From positions 1-52,525 of the forward strand of contig JBMSHD010000001.1 of assembly GCA_049416425.1 (NCBI GenBank): DNA of 52,525 nt, written 5' to 3'. The position numbers and the translations under genes were made by a program. The stretch comes from JBMSHD01 sp049416425 (lineage in GTDB: Bacteria; Pseudomonadota; Gammaproteobacteria; Francisellales; Francisellaceae). Numbering within the stretch: the stretch's first letter is position 1; each line of letters begins with the position of its first letter. The notes under the pieces are model-generated. The model worked only from the letters and a program-made list of their open reading frames with translations, had not been told where the DNA came from and made no database searches. Positions 18,800 to 28,090 of this stretch are shown here, piece by piece.

Positions 18800-21599
18800 A
18801 TTCTTTATTTCCTTTTTTATAGGCTTCTATCGTATCCTTGATGATTTTCACCAGGCGTTCATAAGCCTGAATCACAAAAAGATTACGTAGATCTCCGTTT
18901 TTAAGCCGCCATTCCAAAAGTGACAAGGCCTCTTTAAGTACAGGGGTTCCACAATAACTTGCCGCACCGTGGAGTTTATGGGTCAGCATCAAAAGTGCCT
19001 GGCTGTCTTTACGGTTATAGCTGTCAACGATCTTCTCAAGCTCACCCGGCAGCTGAGCCATCAAAAGCATCAGCATCTCCATGGCAAATTCATGATTTCC
19101 CGAGGCCAGTCTGGAACCGGATTCGAGATCAATTAATTTCTGTGAGGATACCATAGAAATATCGCTTTCTGCTACTTTATTTACGCCATTGATACCTTGT
19201 CGGTCGCAAAGATACTTCGCTAACAAATCCCTGATTTTTTGCTCATTGACAGGTTTGACTTCGACATCATCAAAGCCATAGCGAATAAGATTTTGCATAT
19301 TATCTGAATAGGTATCTGCGGTCACGGCAATCACCGGCACCCTCTTATATGAATCACTCTGTCTTAAATTACGAATAAATTCAATACCGTCCATGCCCGG
19401 CATCTGCACATCGGTCAGCACCAGATCAAAAGAATGATGTCTTGCCTCCTCCAGTGCATCAAGTGCATTCGTCTTATCGATAACTCGACAATTTGCATTT
19501 TCAAGTAATATCTTTAACAGTTTCAGATTGATCGGATTATCATCGATAATCAAAACGTGAGGTGATTGATCAGAAGTCAACGACCCAGGCGCCGCTATTT
19601 CTTCGAGCTCATCTCCACTGTCGGCTTTATCCTGAAATATTGCCTTTAATTTACCGACTCTATAAGGCATCGGCAGCACGTAATCGATCAAAGCCACTTT
19701 GTGATACTCCGCCAATTGATGCTCACTCTCATTGGCAAGCAATATGATCTTTGCTCGGCTGAACCCTTTTAAATCCATGATCAATGACTGATAATAACCG
19801 CCAGGTGGTGGCGGCTTGTTGATTATCAGAAGGATATAATCATAATCTTTATGGGTAGCGATCTCATCGATCAAAGCTGATTCCTGATCAACTATCATCA
19901 CCTGGCATCCAAGCTGTTGCAGCAGCTTAACCATACCCTGACCGGCCAGCACGGTTTTATCATAAACAATGACTTTATAGGGCAATGACCTCAGTTTACG
20001 ATCCCAATTTCTATCGATAGTTGCCATCTTAAGATTAAATGTAATAGAAAAAACGGCACCTTTGCCTTCCTGGCTTTCCAGCTCGATTCTCCCTCTCATC
20101 GCTTCGATAAGATTCTTGGCAATCGTTAAACCCAACCCGGTTCCACCATATTTTCGACTGGTTGAAACATCTGCCTGAACAAAAGCCTTAAACAAATTTC
20201 GCTTCTGCTGCAGGCTCAACCCAATTCCTGTGTCTTTAATCCGTGCTTTGACCGTCAAGATGTCATGATTAACTGAAGCGGTCATCACCTGCACCGAGAC
20301 TCCTCCTTTTTCGGTAAATTTCAGGGCATTACCAACGAGATTCATAAATATCTGAGATACTCTCAACTCATCACCGATGACAAATTCAGGCAGATCCGGA
20401 TCGATATAGAGATCAAAATCGATCTCCTTGACGATGACTTGTGGTCGAAACAGCATAATACTGTTCTCAATAACATCGACAAGGTTAAATCGACGTTCTT
20501 CAAGCTTAAGATTACCGGCCTCAATTTTTGAAAAATCAAGAATATCATTGATGATTTCCAATAGTTGTTTTGAAGATTGCTCAATGGTTGTGACATACTC
20601 CTGCTGTGTGCCATCCAACTGACTTCGCCTCAGAAGGTCTAAAAAACCGATGATACCATTGATAGGGGTTCGAATCTCATGGCTCATATTGGCAAGAAAA
20701 TGACTTTTAACCTGGCTTGCTGCGATGGCTTCTTTTCGGGCTATATCGAGCTCGATATTCTGTATTTCGATAGTTTCAAGCGTCTGCCTTAAGTCAGCCG
20801 TTGCCTGCTCGATACTGACCTGCATCTCATCACGGGAATTTCTCAAATTCGTCGTCATCTTATTGATTCCGCCCTCAAGAATTTTAAGCTCACCCGGTGG
20901 ATTGGTCTGAACGTGTGTATCGAGATCTCCATCTCGAATTCTTCTGACGGCATTGATAATCGACAACAGTGGATTGATTAAGTCTCCACCAAGGCGCAGC
21001 CCAAACAATATACTGATGACAAGTCCAATCAGCACAATCAAGAAAGTCGCAATAATCGCCTGATACTGACTCACCACGGTACTGTCTCGATTAATACTCA
21101 CTGCAATCCAGCCTATAGGCGTATCATCATTTCCACTTGGTTTTTTATTCAACGATAGAAGTTGATGATCATTAAAATGCAGTTCATTTAAACGCACAGG
21201 AGCCACAAACAACACCGTATTTTCTTGCCTTTTGGCATGAATATTCTTACCTAAATCATTCAACAACGAGTCAAAATAATCTGGTTTAAGTTTTGGATAC
21301 GCTCCGGTGAAACTCAAAAGCTCCCCTTTTGCATTGTAGATAGCGGCCGATTGGACATCGGCGTAGCTTAACACCGAGTCGGTGATATTTTGCAACAACG
21401 ATGAATTGTGGCTATAGAGACCATACTCAGCCATTGAAATCAACTCTGTGGTGATGGCATCGCCACGCGTATATAAATTTTTATCCAGATCGGAAAAGCG
21501 CATACTGATAAAATAAAAACCCAACAATAAAGACACGGTCAAAGTTGGTACAATCGTCAGCAGAATCATTCTGCCACGAATTCCTAGATTTCTTATCAT
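18780..21599 (-). CDS. barA: Hybrid sensor histidine kinase BarA/GacS family
   Basis: This inner-membrane hybrid kinase of 939 aa is close to BarA throughout. A membrane helix (about 12-32) and a periplasmic sensor come first, then a second helix (about 182-203), HAMP and a coiled coil. HisKA has the phospho-acceptor in NMSHEIRTPING (His near 304). HATPase, a degenerate receiver, and a true receiver with LTDVQMPGMDG (Asp near 730) follow. The C-terminus is an HPt domain with LTHKLHGAASYCG (His near 874). It would phosphorylate a UvrY/GacA response regulator controlling Csr small RNAs. That partner is not in the window. Confidence 0.95.
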   Translation of the reverse strand: MIRNLGIRGRMILLTIVPTLTVSLLLGFYFISMRFSDLDKNLYTRGDAITTELISMAEYGLYSHNSSLLQNITDSVLSYADVQSAAIYNAKGELLSFTGAYPKLKPDYFDSLLNDLGKNIHAKRQENTVLFVAPVRLNELHFNDHQLLSLNKKPSGNDDTPIGWIAVSINRDSTVVSQYQAIIATFLIVLIGLVISILFGLRLGGDLINPLLSIINAVRRIRDGDLDTHVQTNPPGELKILEGGINKMTTNLRNSRDEMQVSIEQATADLRQTLETIEIQNIELDIARKEAIAASQVKSHFLANMSHEIRTPINGIIGFLDLLRRSQLDGTQQEYVTTIEQSSKQLLEIINDILDFSKIEAGNLKLEERRFNLVDVIENSIMLFRPQVIVKEIDFDLYIDPDLPEFVIGDELRVSQIFMNLVGNALKFTEKGGVSVQVMTASVNHDILTVKARIKDTGIGLSLQQKRNLFKAFVQADVSTSRKYGGTGLGLTIAKNLIEAMRGRIELESQEGKGAVFSITFNLKMATIDRNWDRKLRSLPYKVIVYDKTVLAGQGMVKLLQQLGCQVMIVDQESALIDEIATHKDYDYILLIINKPPPPGGYYQSLIMDLKGFSRAKIILLANESEHQLAEYHKVALIDYVLPMPYRVGKLKAIFQDKADSGDELEEIAAPGSLTSDQSPHVLIIDDNPINLKLLKILLENANCRVIDKTNALDALEEARHHSFDLVLTDVQMPGMDGIEFIRNLRQSDSYKRVPVIAVTADTYSDNMQNLIRYGFDDVEVKPVNEQKIRDLLAKYLCDRQGINGVNKVAESDISMVSSQKLIDLESGSRLASGNHEFAMEMLMLLMAQLPGELEKIVDSYNRKDSQALLMLTHKLHGAASYCGTPVLKEALSLLEWRLKNGDLRNLFVIQAYERLVKIIKDTIEAYKKGNKEYERKNQ

Positions 21600-21668
21600 T
21601 CAACTACATCATGATTTTTATCCTGATACTTCATTATATACTATAACCAAAGCTCAGGATAAGTGGCA
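21600..21668 (-). promoter_or_regulatory. barA promoter candidate inside a perfect inverted repeat
   Basis: A TATAAT -10 lies on the minus strand at 21638-21633, with no strong -35. It is enclosed by perfect 9-bp arms, TTATCCTGA (21618-21626) and TCAGGATAA (21654-21662), 27 bases apart. No T-run follows the second arm in the direction of transcription, so this looks more like an operator than a terminator of the mannosidase gene. Confidence 0.4.
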
Positions 21669-24600
21669 TTAAGGAAACAAAGCTAGGTTATTGATCACAG
21701 GATCGGCTGATAGCTCAAACTTGAAAGTCTCGATGGCAAAAGGAGTAAGCCTTATTGTCAACTCCTCGGCATCACCAACCAACCACTTCTCACCCCATTC
21801 GATAGCGTTGACGCTATAGATATTCATTGGTCTTGAGAACTTCAGTACATTCTCGGCATATAAGCCTTTCGTTTCGATGACTCTTACGATCCAGGCCTCA
21901 CCTGCTTCGGATTTTTTAATCGTCTCAATCACGACCGAATTAGTCAGAAGCAGACGACAAGGCAATCGTTTTTGATCTTCAAACCGCCCCTTTAAGATCA
22001 AAGGCGTATGGTTGAGCTCCTCGGCCTTGGCAATCACATCACTGCTGATTAAATTGCCTTCATGCGGATACAGACTATAGGTAAAGCCGTGCGTTTCTGC
22101 TTTATCGGCATCGGCATCCGGATATGTCGATGCTCGCAAGAGATTGAGATCGATACAGCTATCCTGCACCTTATGCCCATATTTACAATCGTTTAATAAG
22201 GCCACTCCAAATTGATGATTCGACAGATCAACATATCGATGGGCTACCGCTTCAAATTTCGCCCTATCCCAGCTGGTATTGCGATGCGTATTGCGTTTAA
22301 TAAAACCAAATTGAATATCAAAACTGGCGCGATCAGCATGAATATCGGTATCAAACGAGACTCTGAGCATTTTATGACATTCCTTCCAATCGACTTCGGT
22401 AACAAAATCAAGCACCTGACTGTCACGTGACAGCATTATCTGCTGGCGGATAATCGAGGCTCCAATCTCAAGCTCAACGATGGCAATCTGTGCCGAGCTA
22501 TCACGAATAAGCCTGATTTTTCCTTTGTTCCTGACCGATTGGCAACGCTGCTGTTCATAGCTTATATCGATATCCCAGGCATCCCAGTCATTAGGGCGGT
22601 CAATATAGAGCGAAAATTGATTTCCCTGTTGTAGAAAAGAGCGACCATTTAGTCGATCGATCACAGCCGTAATCTCACCACAGCGATTAAACTCATAACG
22701 AATAGCCTCATTCTCAAGATAAAAATTCCCATCGATCTCAATCTCATTCTGGTGAGCCGATTTAGCATCAACGTGATAATAAACCGTCGTCATACTCAGC
22801 GGCTCAAGAGGGGTAAAAAGCAAGATTCCATCATCGAGTACAATCGTTGAAAATTCAATGCCAAATTGATCATAAAAACGATAATGACGAAAACTTAAAT
22901 CCAGCCGCAATGGACGTGTATATCGATAAGTCGCCGAGTTAAAAATGGTGATGACATCATCGGTGGCAAGATAACAAGATTGATAATCCACATGAAGTGA
23001 AGCCAACATTTTAAAACACCAGTCATATTCCTTATGGGTATCGACATAGACTTCGTGGATACTCGAGCCTGGAAGAATATCATGAAATTGATTGATCAAC
23101 ACTTTTTTCCAGATCGATTCCAACAGCGATTGTGGGTAATGATTAAATGGCACCGTCGAATACAGCATCTCGGTCTGTTTAAGCAGATACTCCAGTTTAC
23201 GATTAGCCCGTTTAACCTTAGCCTGTGTGGTTAAGGTGCCACGATGAAGCTCAAGATAAAGCTCCCCTTGCCACATGGGTAATAGCGTCTTCTTTGATTC
23301 AAGCTCTTTGAAAAAATCACGCGCAAAGGCGAACTGAACCCGTGGACTGCCTTCCAGATCCTGCTGACGTTTTGCCCGCTCAATATGAATAAACTGCGGT
23401 CCCCCCCCGCCGTCACCAATACCATAGACCGCCAAAAAAGCATCAAGCTGCCCTTTTTCACTGTAGCGCTTTTCACCATCGACCAATTCTTTAGCTTCCA
23501 TGCTGCCATTGTAAGTGTCCGTGGGATTAAAATGCACCAACACCTCACTGCCATCGATGCCACGCCAGATAAAACTGTGATAAGGAAAACGATTATATTG
23601 ATTCCATGAGATCTTCTGAGTCAGAAAATAGTTGACGCCGCATTTTCTCATAATCTGAGGCATGGCGGCTGAATAGCCAAAGACATCAGGAAGCCACAAA
23701 TTATCAATATCCTGATTGAAATAGTTTTTGAAAAAATATTTGCCATAGAGAAACTGACGAATCATCGACTCACCACCGATTAGGTTGCAATCCGCCTCTA
23801 CCCACATGCCACCCTGAATCTCCCAGTTATCGCTCTGAATATACGCTGGAAGACGCGCAAATAAATCCGGATAATAATGCCGTATAAAATCATAATGCTG
23901 AGCCTGAGAGGCACCAAATTTATACCCCGGATAGTGATCAATCAGGTGCATCTGCGAGGCAAAGGTTCGAGCAGTTTTACGAATACTCTCGGCAACGGGC
24001 CACAACCAGGCCGTATCGATATGAGCATGACCAATGCTATAAGCCGTCAAGGCCGAAGCATTGGCCTTTTTTTCAAGCTCTACAGCCAATATCGCCCTGG
24101 CAGATTGGGCATTTTTTGTCTCCTCAGCAAAAACATCGATGGCTCTGTTTAAGGCATAACGTAACCTGGCACGCCTAACCGAATCCGACTCCAGAGCCTG
24201 CATCAGATGATATAAAACATCGAAATCGTAGTACAGATCCAGAGTCTCATCACAGACGACAATAAGCTCAGCATGGTTGATTTTTGGTGCATAATGACCG
24301 TGACGAGCCATGTCATCTAAAGCCGGGTCTTCGTCGCGATCAATGCCGAACAATCCATTGGCTGCCCCCTCCAGCCAAAATGATCTAAACCCGGTGCTAT
24401 TGTCATCAAGCGGGAAGAAATTTTTTTTATAATTGCTGTCCCAGGCACTGCCATGCGCAAAGGCATAAACAGGACGACCTGCATCATCCAACAACAATGC
24501 CTCGGCACCAATATCGATATATAAAGCCAGAGACTGGTTTTGCCACCTTTGTGACAAGCTTATGCTCAGGTTAAATAGCGCACTATCCCAGGCCTCTCCC

Positions 24601-24785
24601 CATACTTCTCCCTCAGTTGCCCGCTGCCAATTGAGCGCCTCTTTATGTTCGAATTTAAAAAACCGCCCGGGCAGTTTCGCATACTGAATATCAAACGAAA
24701 AACGTTCTAGAATAAAGGCCTGCTGCAAATAGCGATGGAATCGCTCTACCCGTTTTTCATCTTGCGATATCTGCGCTTCGTACAT
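21669..24785 (-). CDS. Glycoside hydrolase family 38 alpha-mannosidase
   Basis: This is a cytoplasmic-type enzyme of about 1038 aa with no signal peptide. The zinc site begins at AHIDTAWLWP and the nucleophile Asp is in LWLPDVFGYSAAMP (near residue 368). The long C-terminal beta-sandwich domains are present. It is closer to the large Ams1/MAN2C1-type alpha-mannosidases than to the shorter MngB (about 880 aa). The chosen ATG (24785) has AAGGGGG just upstream; an alternative longer start at 24812 lacks this. It overlaps the GH63-like gene by 29 bp. It would release mannose from alpha-mannosides brought in by the upstream MFS transporter. Confidence 0.92.
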   Translation of the reverse strand: MYEAQISQDEKRVERFHRYLQQAFILERFSFDIQYAKLPGRFFKFEHKEALNWQRATEGEVWGEAWDSALFNLSISLSQRWQNQSLALYIDIGAEALLLDDAGRPVYAFAHGSAWDSNYKKNFFPLDDNSTGFRSFWLEGAANGLFGIDRDEDPALDDMARHGHYAPKINHAELIVVCDETLDLYYDFDVLYHLMQALESDSVRRARLRYALNRAIDVFAEETKNAQSARAILAVELEKKANASALTAYSIGHAHIDTAWLWPVAESIRKTARTFASQMHLIDHYPGYKFGASQAQHYDFIRHYYPDLFARLPAYIQSDNWEIQGGMWVEADCNLIGGESMIRQFLYGKYFFKNYFNQDIDNLWLPDVFGYSAAMPQIMRKCGVNYFLTQKISWNQYNRFPYHSFIWRGIDGSEVLVHFNPTDTYNGSMEAKELVDGEKRYSEKGQLDAFLAVYGIGDGGGGPQFIHIERAKRQQDLEGSPRVQFAFARDFFKELESKKTLLPMWQGELYLELHRGTLTTQAKVKRANRKLEYLLKQTEMLYSTVPFNHYPQSLLESIWKKVLINQFHDILPGSSIHEVYVDTHKEYDWCFKMLASLHVDYQSCYLATDDVITIFNSATYRYTRPLRLDLSFRHYRFYDQFGIEFSTIVLDDGILLFTPLEPLSMTTVYYHVDAKSAHQNEIEIDGNFYLENEAIRYEFNRCGEITAVIDRLNGRSFLQQGNQFSLYIDRPNDWDAWDIDISYEQQRCQSVRNKGKIRLIRDSSAQIAIVELEIGASIIRQQIMLSRDSQVLDFVTEVDWKECHKMLRVSFDTDIHADRASFDIQFGFIKRNTHRNTSWDRAKFEAVAHRYVDLSNHQFGVALLNDCKYGHKVQDSCIDLNLLRASTYPDADADKAETHGFTYSLYPHEGNLISSDVIAKAEELNHTPLILKGRFEDQKRLPCRLLLTNSVVIETIKKSEAGEAWIVRVIETKGLYAENVLKFSRPMNIYSVNAIEWGEKWLVGDAEELTIRLTPFAIETFKFELSADPVINNLALFP

Positions 24786-26256
24786 AGCTGCCCCCTTGGT
24801 AATGAATCTCAATATCCACCGGTTTTTCTGCCGTAATCGTCAATGTTGGTACACCGGTACGATTATCACAATGTAAGTCAATGCGATTATCAGATCCAAA
24901 AGGATAATTCTTAACACCAAAGTCCTCACCCTCCAGTTGAATATGCCAGATCAGTTTATTTTGATCGGCTTGAGGCTTAAGACCGAAAACAAATTCAAAC
25001 AGATTGTTGATACTCGCCAACCCCGTCCAGCCGACAAAATCAGGTTTAGCAGGCTTTGCCGCAATAATCGCTTCAGGCGCATAATTCTCCCATAATGTCC
25101 CTGTTTCTATAAACACTTCGGTGACATTCTGAAGATGGTTAAGCGCAATGTCAAAAGCCAGTTTATGCTCATTATTCTGCTCCAAACCTTTCAATACCAT
25201 GTAATTTGTCGGCGCCCATACCCCACCCTGCCAGTAACGTCCCAATGGCTGATATTTGGCATGACTGGCATTTAAAGAGGGAATACGATGCGGGCGATTA
25301 AACGTCTTTTCATCCTTAAGATAGTCATAAAGCCTCCCCTTTCTGTCAGTCGGATATACATCCGCCAGAAGCCCCCAGTAGGCACCAATGGATAATACTT
25401 CCTCGTTGAGCCGCCCATGACGATCGGCATCGTGATAAAAACCGGTTTTATCGCTATAGAGATGATCATTGATATAATCACTTAAATACGCTGTCTCATC
25501 AATAATGGGCTCTATTTCCTGCCAACGTTCAAGCACCTCACCGATGGCAAATAAAAGCCTTCCCGATAGCACCTGCTGCAGATTGGTATCAAGCCAGATC
25601 ATGTGTCCATGACTGAAATTTGGATGATAATCTGCAGGCAGGCGCGGCTGATTATCCATGCCTGTCGCCCAGCCACTGGCAAAATATAATCCATTTGGCC
25701 AACTGCGGTAATGTTTAAGCCACTGATGATAAGCCACCATAACCGGATAAATCGACTCCAGTCTTTTCACATCACCGGTTTGTCGATAGTACTGCCACTC
25801 GCTCATCAGCATAATATTGGGACCGGTACTGACCGGATCGAAGCGATGAAATAGATCCTGCCCCGTTTGCGCCGAAATCTCACGACAAATAAAACCATCG
25901 GCATGCTGTTTGGCATAGAAATTATCCAGCGTTTTCTGAAAATCAAAACAACGTCGACCATAGAGACCAAACAAGGTCATAAATGTTGAATCCCACATGA
26001 AAATATTACCGTTATAGGCCGTATCGATGTAATTCTCGACAAAGCCATTGTCTGGTGTGGGTCGCTTTAAATGGGAAAAGGCCAGCTCCCAACTCTTCCA
26101 ATAACAGGCGATAACCGCCTCATGACCCTGCCAGTAAGGTTGAGGAAGCTTATCTTTTATTTCATCATAAACCGGCAGAGCTTGAGTCGTAAATGGTTTT
26201 CTCAAGAAATGATTTTCACTGACCAAGGCATTATGAATATAGGTATTTTTATACAT
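24757..26256 (-). CDS. GH63-like (alpha/alpha)6-barrel glycosidase
   Basis: This 499-aa protein lacks a signal peptide. Segments such as NIFMWDSTFM, RYWQGGVWAPTNYMVLKGL and ETGTLWENYAPEA are typical of the GH63/GH37 clan (clan G barrels). That clan includes mannosylglycerate and glucosylglycerate hydrolases and processing alpha-glucosidases. Acidic residues in the last two segments are probable catalytic candidates. It overlaps the transporter gene by 8 bp and the GH38 gene by 29 bp, so all three are co-translated. The substrate is inferred as an alpha-glucosyl or alpha-mannosyl compound; trehalase activity is a less likely alternative. Confidence 0.82.
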   Translation of the reverse strand: MYKNTYIHNALVSENHFLRKPFTTQALPVYDEIKDKLPQPYWQGHEAVIACYWKSWELAFSHLKRPTPDNGFVENYIDTAYNGNIFMWDSTFMTLFGLYGRRCFDFQKTLDNFYAKQHADGFICREISAQTGQDLFHRFDPVSTGPNIMLMSEWQYYRQTGDVKRLESIYPVMVAYHQWLKHYRSWPNGLYFASGWATGMDNQPRLPADYHPNFSHGHMIWLDTNLQQVLSGRLLFAIGEVLERWQEIEPIIDETAYLSDYINDHLYSDKTGFYHDADRHGRLNEEVLSIGAYWGLLADVYPTDRKGRLYDYLKDEKTFNRPHRIPSLNASHAKYQPLGRYWQGGVWAPTNYMVLKGLEQNNEHKLAFDIALNHLQNVTEVFIETGTLWENYAPEAIIAAKPAKPDFVGWTGLASINNLFEFVFGLKPQADQNKLIWHIQLEGEDFGVKNYPFGSDNRIDLHCDNRTGVPTLTITAEKPVDIEIHYQGGSYVRSADIAR

Positions 26257-27496
26257 AGGCTTTCTTGTCCTTCGATTTCTGTTTTATCGGCTTTTTCTCC
26301 ATAACGGTTTTTTTAGTCTTAGCACCTCCCTTGAAGTTCGGCAACATAATCAAAAAAGCAATGCTCACCAGAACCATTTCAATCTTCAATACCCAATGAT
26401 TATGACCACTCTCCAGCAAAAGCCCGATACCAAGCGTCATGGCAAAATCGCCAATGGAAAGGAACATGTTTAAAAGCCCCTGAAACTCCCCCAGACGACC
26501 TTCTGGCGCCACTCTTGGCAGCAGGGTGAAGATAATCGGATAGCTCACCCCCATGATACCGATTAAGACATTAAACACATAAAACAACACAAGCTGCTGT
26601 GAGGAAGAGATCAGCGTGCCGACTAAAAACACCACCAGATTAAACACCAATATGCCTTGAAATAATCGTTTGGGATTAAAGCGATCGATAAAAAATGAAA
26701 TACTGCCGGTGGCAAGTAACCCAATCAACCCACCCAATCCCAAGGCTTGCGCCAATGTTTCTTTGGAAAAACCGATGTATTTAACAAAATAAGGTGTCAT
26801 AATCGCATTGATGGGTCCGGTTGCCAGATAGAGAAACAACACAGCAATAAATAACTGCAGTGCCCTGGGGTGAGACAAAAGATCGAATTGCAGCTTTTTC
26901 GGCACTTGCATCTGCCCTTTGACAACGGGAGCCTCTTTAACGACACCAAGCATGAGGATTAACATCGGTACCGCCATAAAAAGCGCGATAATGATGACTG
27001 AAAACAATACCCCTTGTTTCCAGATCATGGCGCTGAAAAAAGAAATAATCATCCCTCCTGAGCCCATGATAAATTTAGACATCACCGTGGCAAAACCGAT
27101 GCGATTTTTCGGCACCACTTCATATATCATGGTGAAATAAGGACCCTGAAAAAAATTCACGGCAAAATAAGTGAGAAAACCGATCATAAACAACATGATA
27201 AAATTGGGAGCAAAAAACCACATGATCTGGCTCAGACAAGCCAATATTACCCCGGCAATTATCCAAGGCGTTCTCCGCCCAAAACGCGAAGTGGTACGAT
27301 CAGAGATCATGCCGGCTAAATACTGCGTAAAAATACCGGTAAAAGGCCCCATGGAGATCAAAAGCATCACCAGAAAGTCATTATCCGTCTGAGTATAGGC
27401 GATCCAGGGGGCAAACGTTCCTGCTAGTGCCCAGTATACCCCGACACCAAAGGCAGGGATGGGGATTAAAATCGGATAGAACCGCTTAAGACTCAT
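26249..27496 (-). CDS. MFS sugar or glycoside transporter
   Basis: This permease of 415 aa has about 12 membrane segments and a Lys-rich cytoplasmic tail. The loop 2-3 signature is SDRTTSRFGRRTPWII (about residues 65-80), as in SLC45/GPH-like sugar symporters. It is the first gene of the operon with the GH63-like and GH38 enzymes, so the imported compound is probably their substrate and enters intact. A good ribosome site (AAAGGAG) precedes the ATG. Confidence 0.85.
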   Translation of the reverse strand: MSLKRFYPILIPIPAFGVGVYWALAGTFAPWIAYTQTDNDFLVMLLISMGPFTGIFTQYLAGMISDRTTSRFGRRTPWIIAGVILACLSQIMWFFAPNFIMLFMIGFLTYFAVNFFQGPYFTMIYEVVPKNRIGFATVMSKFIMGSGGMIISFFSAMIWKQGVLFSVIIIALFMAVPMLILMLGVVKEAPVVKGQMQVPKKLQFDLLSHPRALQLFIAVLFLYLATGPINAIMTPYFVKYIGFSKETLAQALGLGGLIGLLATGSISFFIDRFNPKRLFQGILVFNLVVFLVGTLISSSQQLVLFYVFNVLIGIMGVSYPIIFTLLPRVAPEGRLGEFQGLLNMFLSIGDFAMTLGIGLLLESGHNHWVLKIEMVLVSIAFLIMLPNFKGGAKTKKTVMEKKPIKQKSKDKKAYV

Positions 27497-28090
27497 TGTT
27501 TCTCACTCCTTTACTCTTAACCATCAAAACGGTTGCTCTAGACTCCAAACAATCCGCATGGTGGATTTTTACAACCAAAAAATTTCAAATAGTATAAAAC
27601 ATGTAGAAATAAAACAAAAGAAGGAATTACTGTAAACTTAATAATGCTGAATTTGAGTCTCTGAGATTGATTTCCGGACAGCATTAAGAAGATCAAATCA
27701 GGTGCAATAATCGTCATCATCGCTTGGCTATGATCCATGGGATTATCGTGAAAGTAACAAAAATCGTATAGGCTTAGGCAAAAGCCATCAGTATATGCTA
27801 TTGCTTAATGCCTCTAACTGACCTGTATCGCCTTACAAACGGCCCTGCGCAATCCATGGCTCTTCACGCATTATTTCGTTGAAAAGATAGTTTACCCAAC
27901 CCCACCTAACCTCCCCTTGATCCCAAGAGGAGGGACTGTTTATCTCCTCCCCCTTGTGTTAAGGGGGAGGTAGGGAGGGGGTTCTACGAATAACGCTAAA
28001 AGCGCACAATCCATACTACCGGCATTCAATGGAATAGCTGGCTTTATTACTCCATTTCACTCTGTCGCGGCAATGACGAAAAATAAGATT
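27497..28090. promoter_or_regulatory. Intergenic region: glycosidase-operon operator candidate and repeat
   Basis: Of these 594 bases, the part next to the MFS gene holds AACCATCAAAACGGTT (27519-27534), an interrupted inverted repeat resembling LacI-type operators. The middle holds the MITE-like repeat described separately. Near 28030-28060 is another hairpin with arms AATGGAATA / TACTCCATT (8 of 9 paired), probably part of a further dispersed repeat. A 66-codon open frame at 27538-27738 has no recognisable product or ribosome site, and I do not call it a gene. Confidence 0.4.
27860..27995. repeat. MITE-like palindromic element, copy 1
   Basis: This non-coding repeat shares its ends and core with a second copy at 34056-34260. 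It has two GC-rich hairpins. The second is perfect: CCTCCCCCTT (27946-27955), a 5-base loop, and AAGGGGGAGG (27961-27970). Its outer ends are partly complementary. Compared with copy 2 it lacks about 70 internal bases. No transposase is encoded, so it would be moved in trans, if mobile. Confidence 0.8.

Noticed and set aside
27538..27738. 66-codon open frame on the minus strand upstream of the MFS gene
   Set aside because: No ribosome site, no recognisable product, and it lies in intergenic DNA next to dispersed repeats.
27946..27970. GC-rich perfect hairpin as a rho-independent terminator
   Set aside because: No T-run follows on either strand, and the same hairpin recurs inside a second copy of a repeat element, so it belongs to that element.
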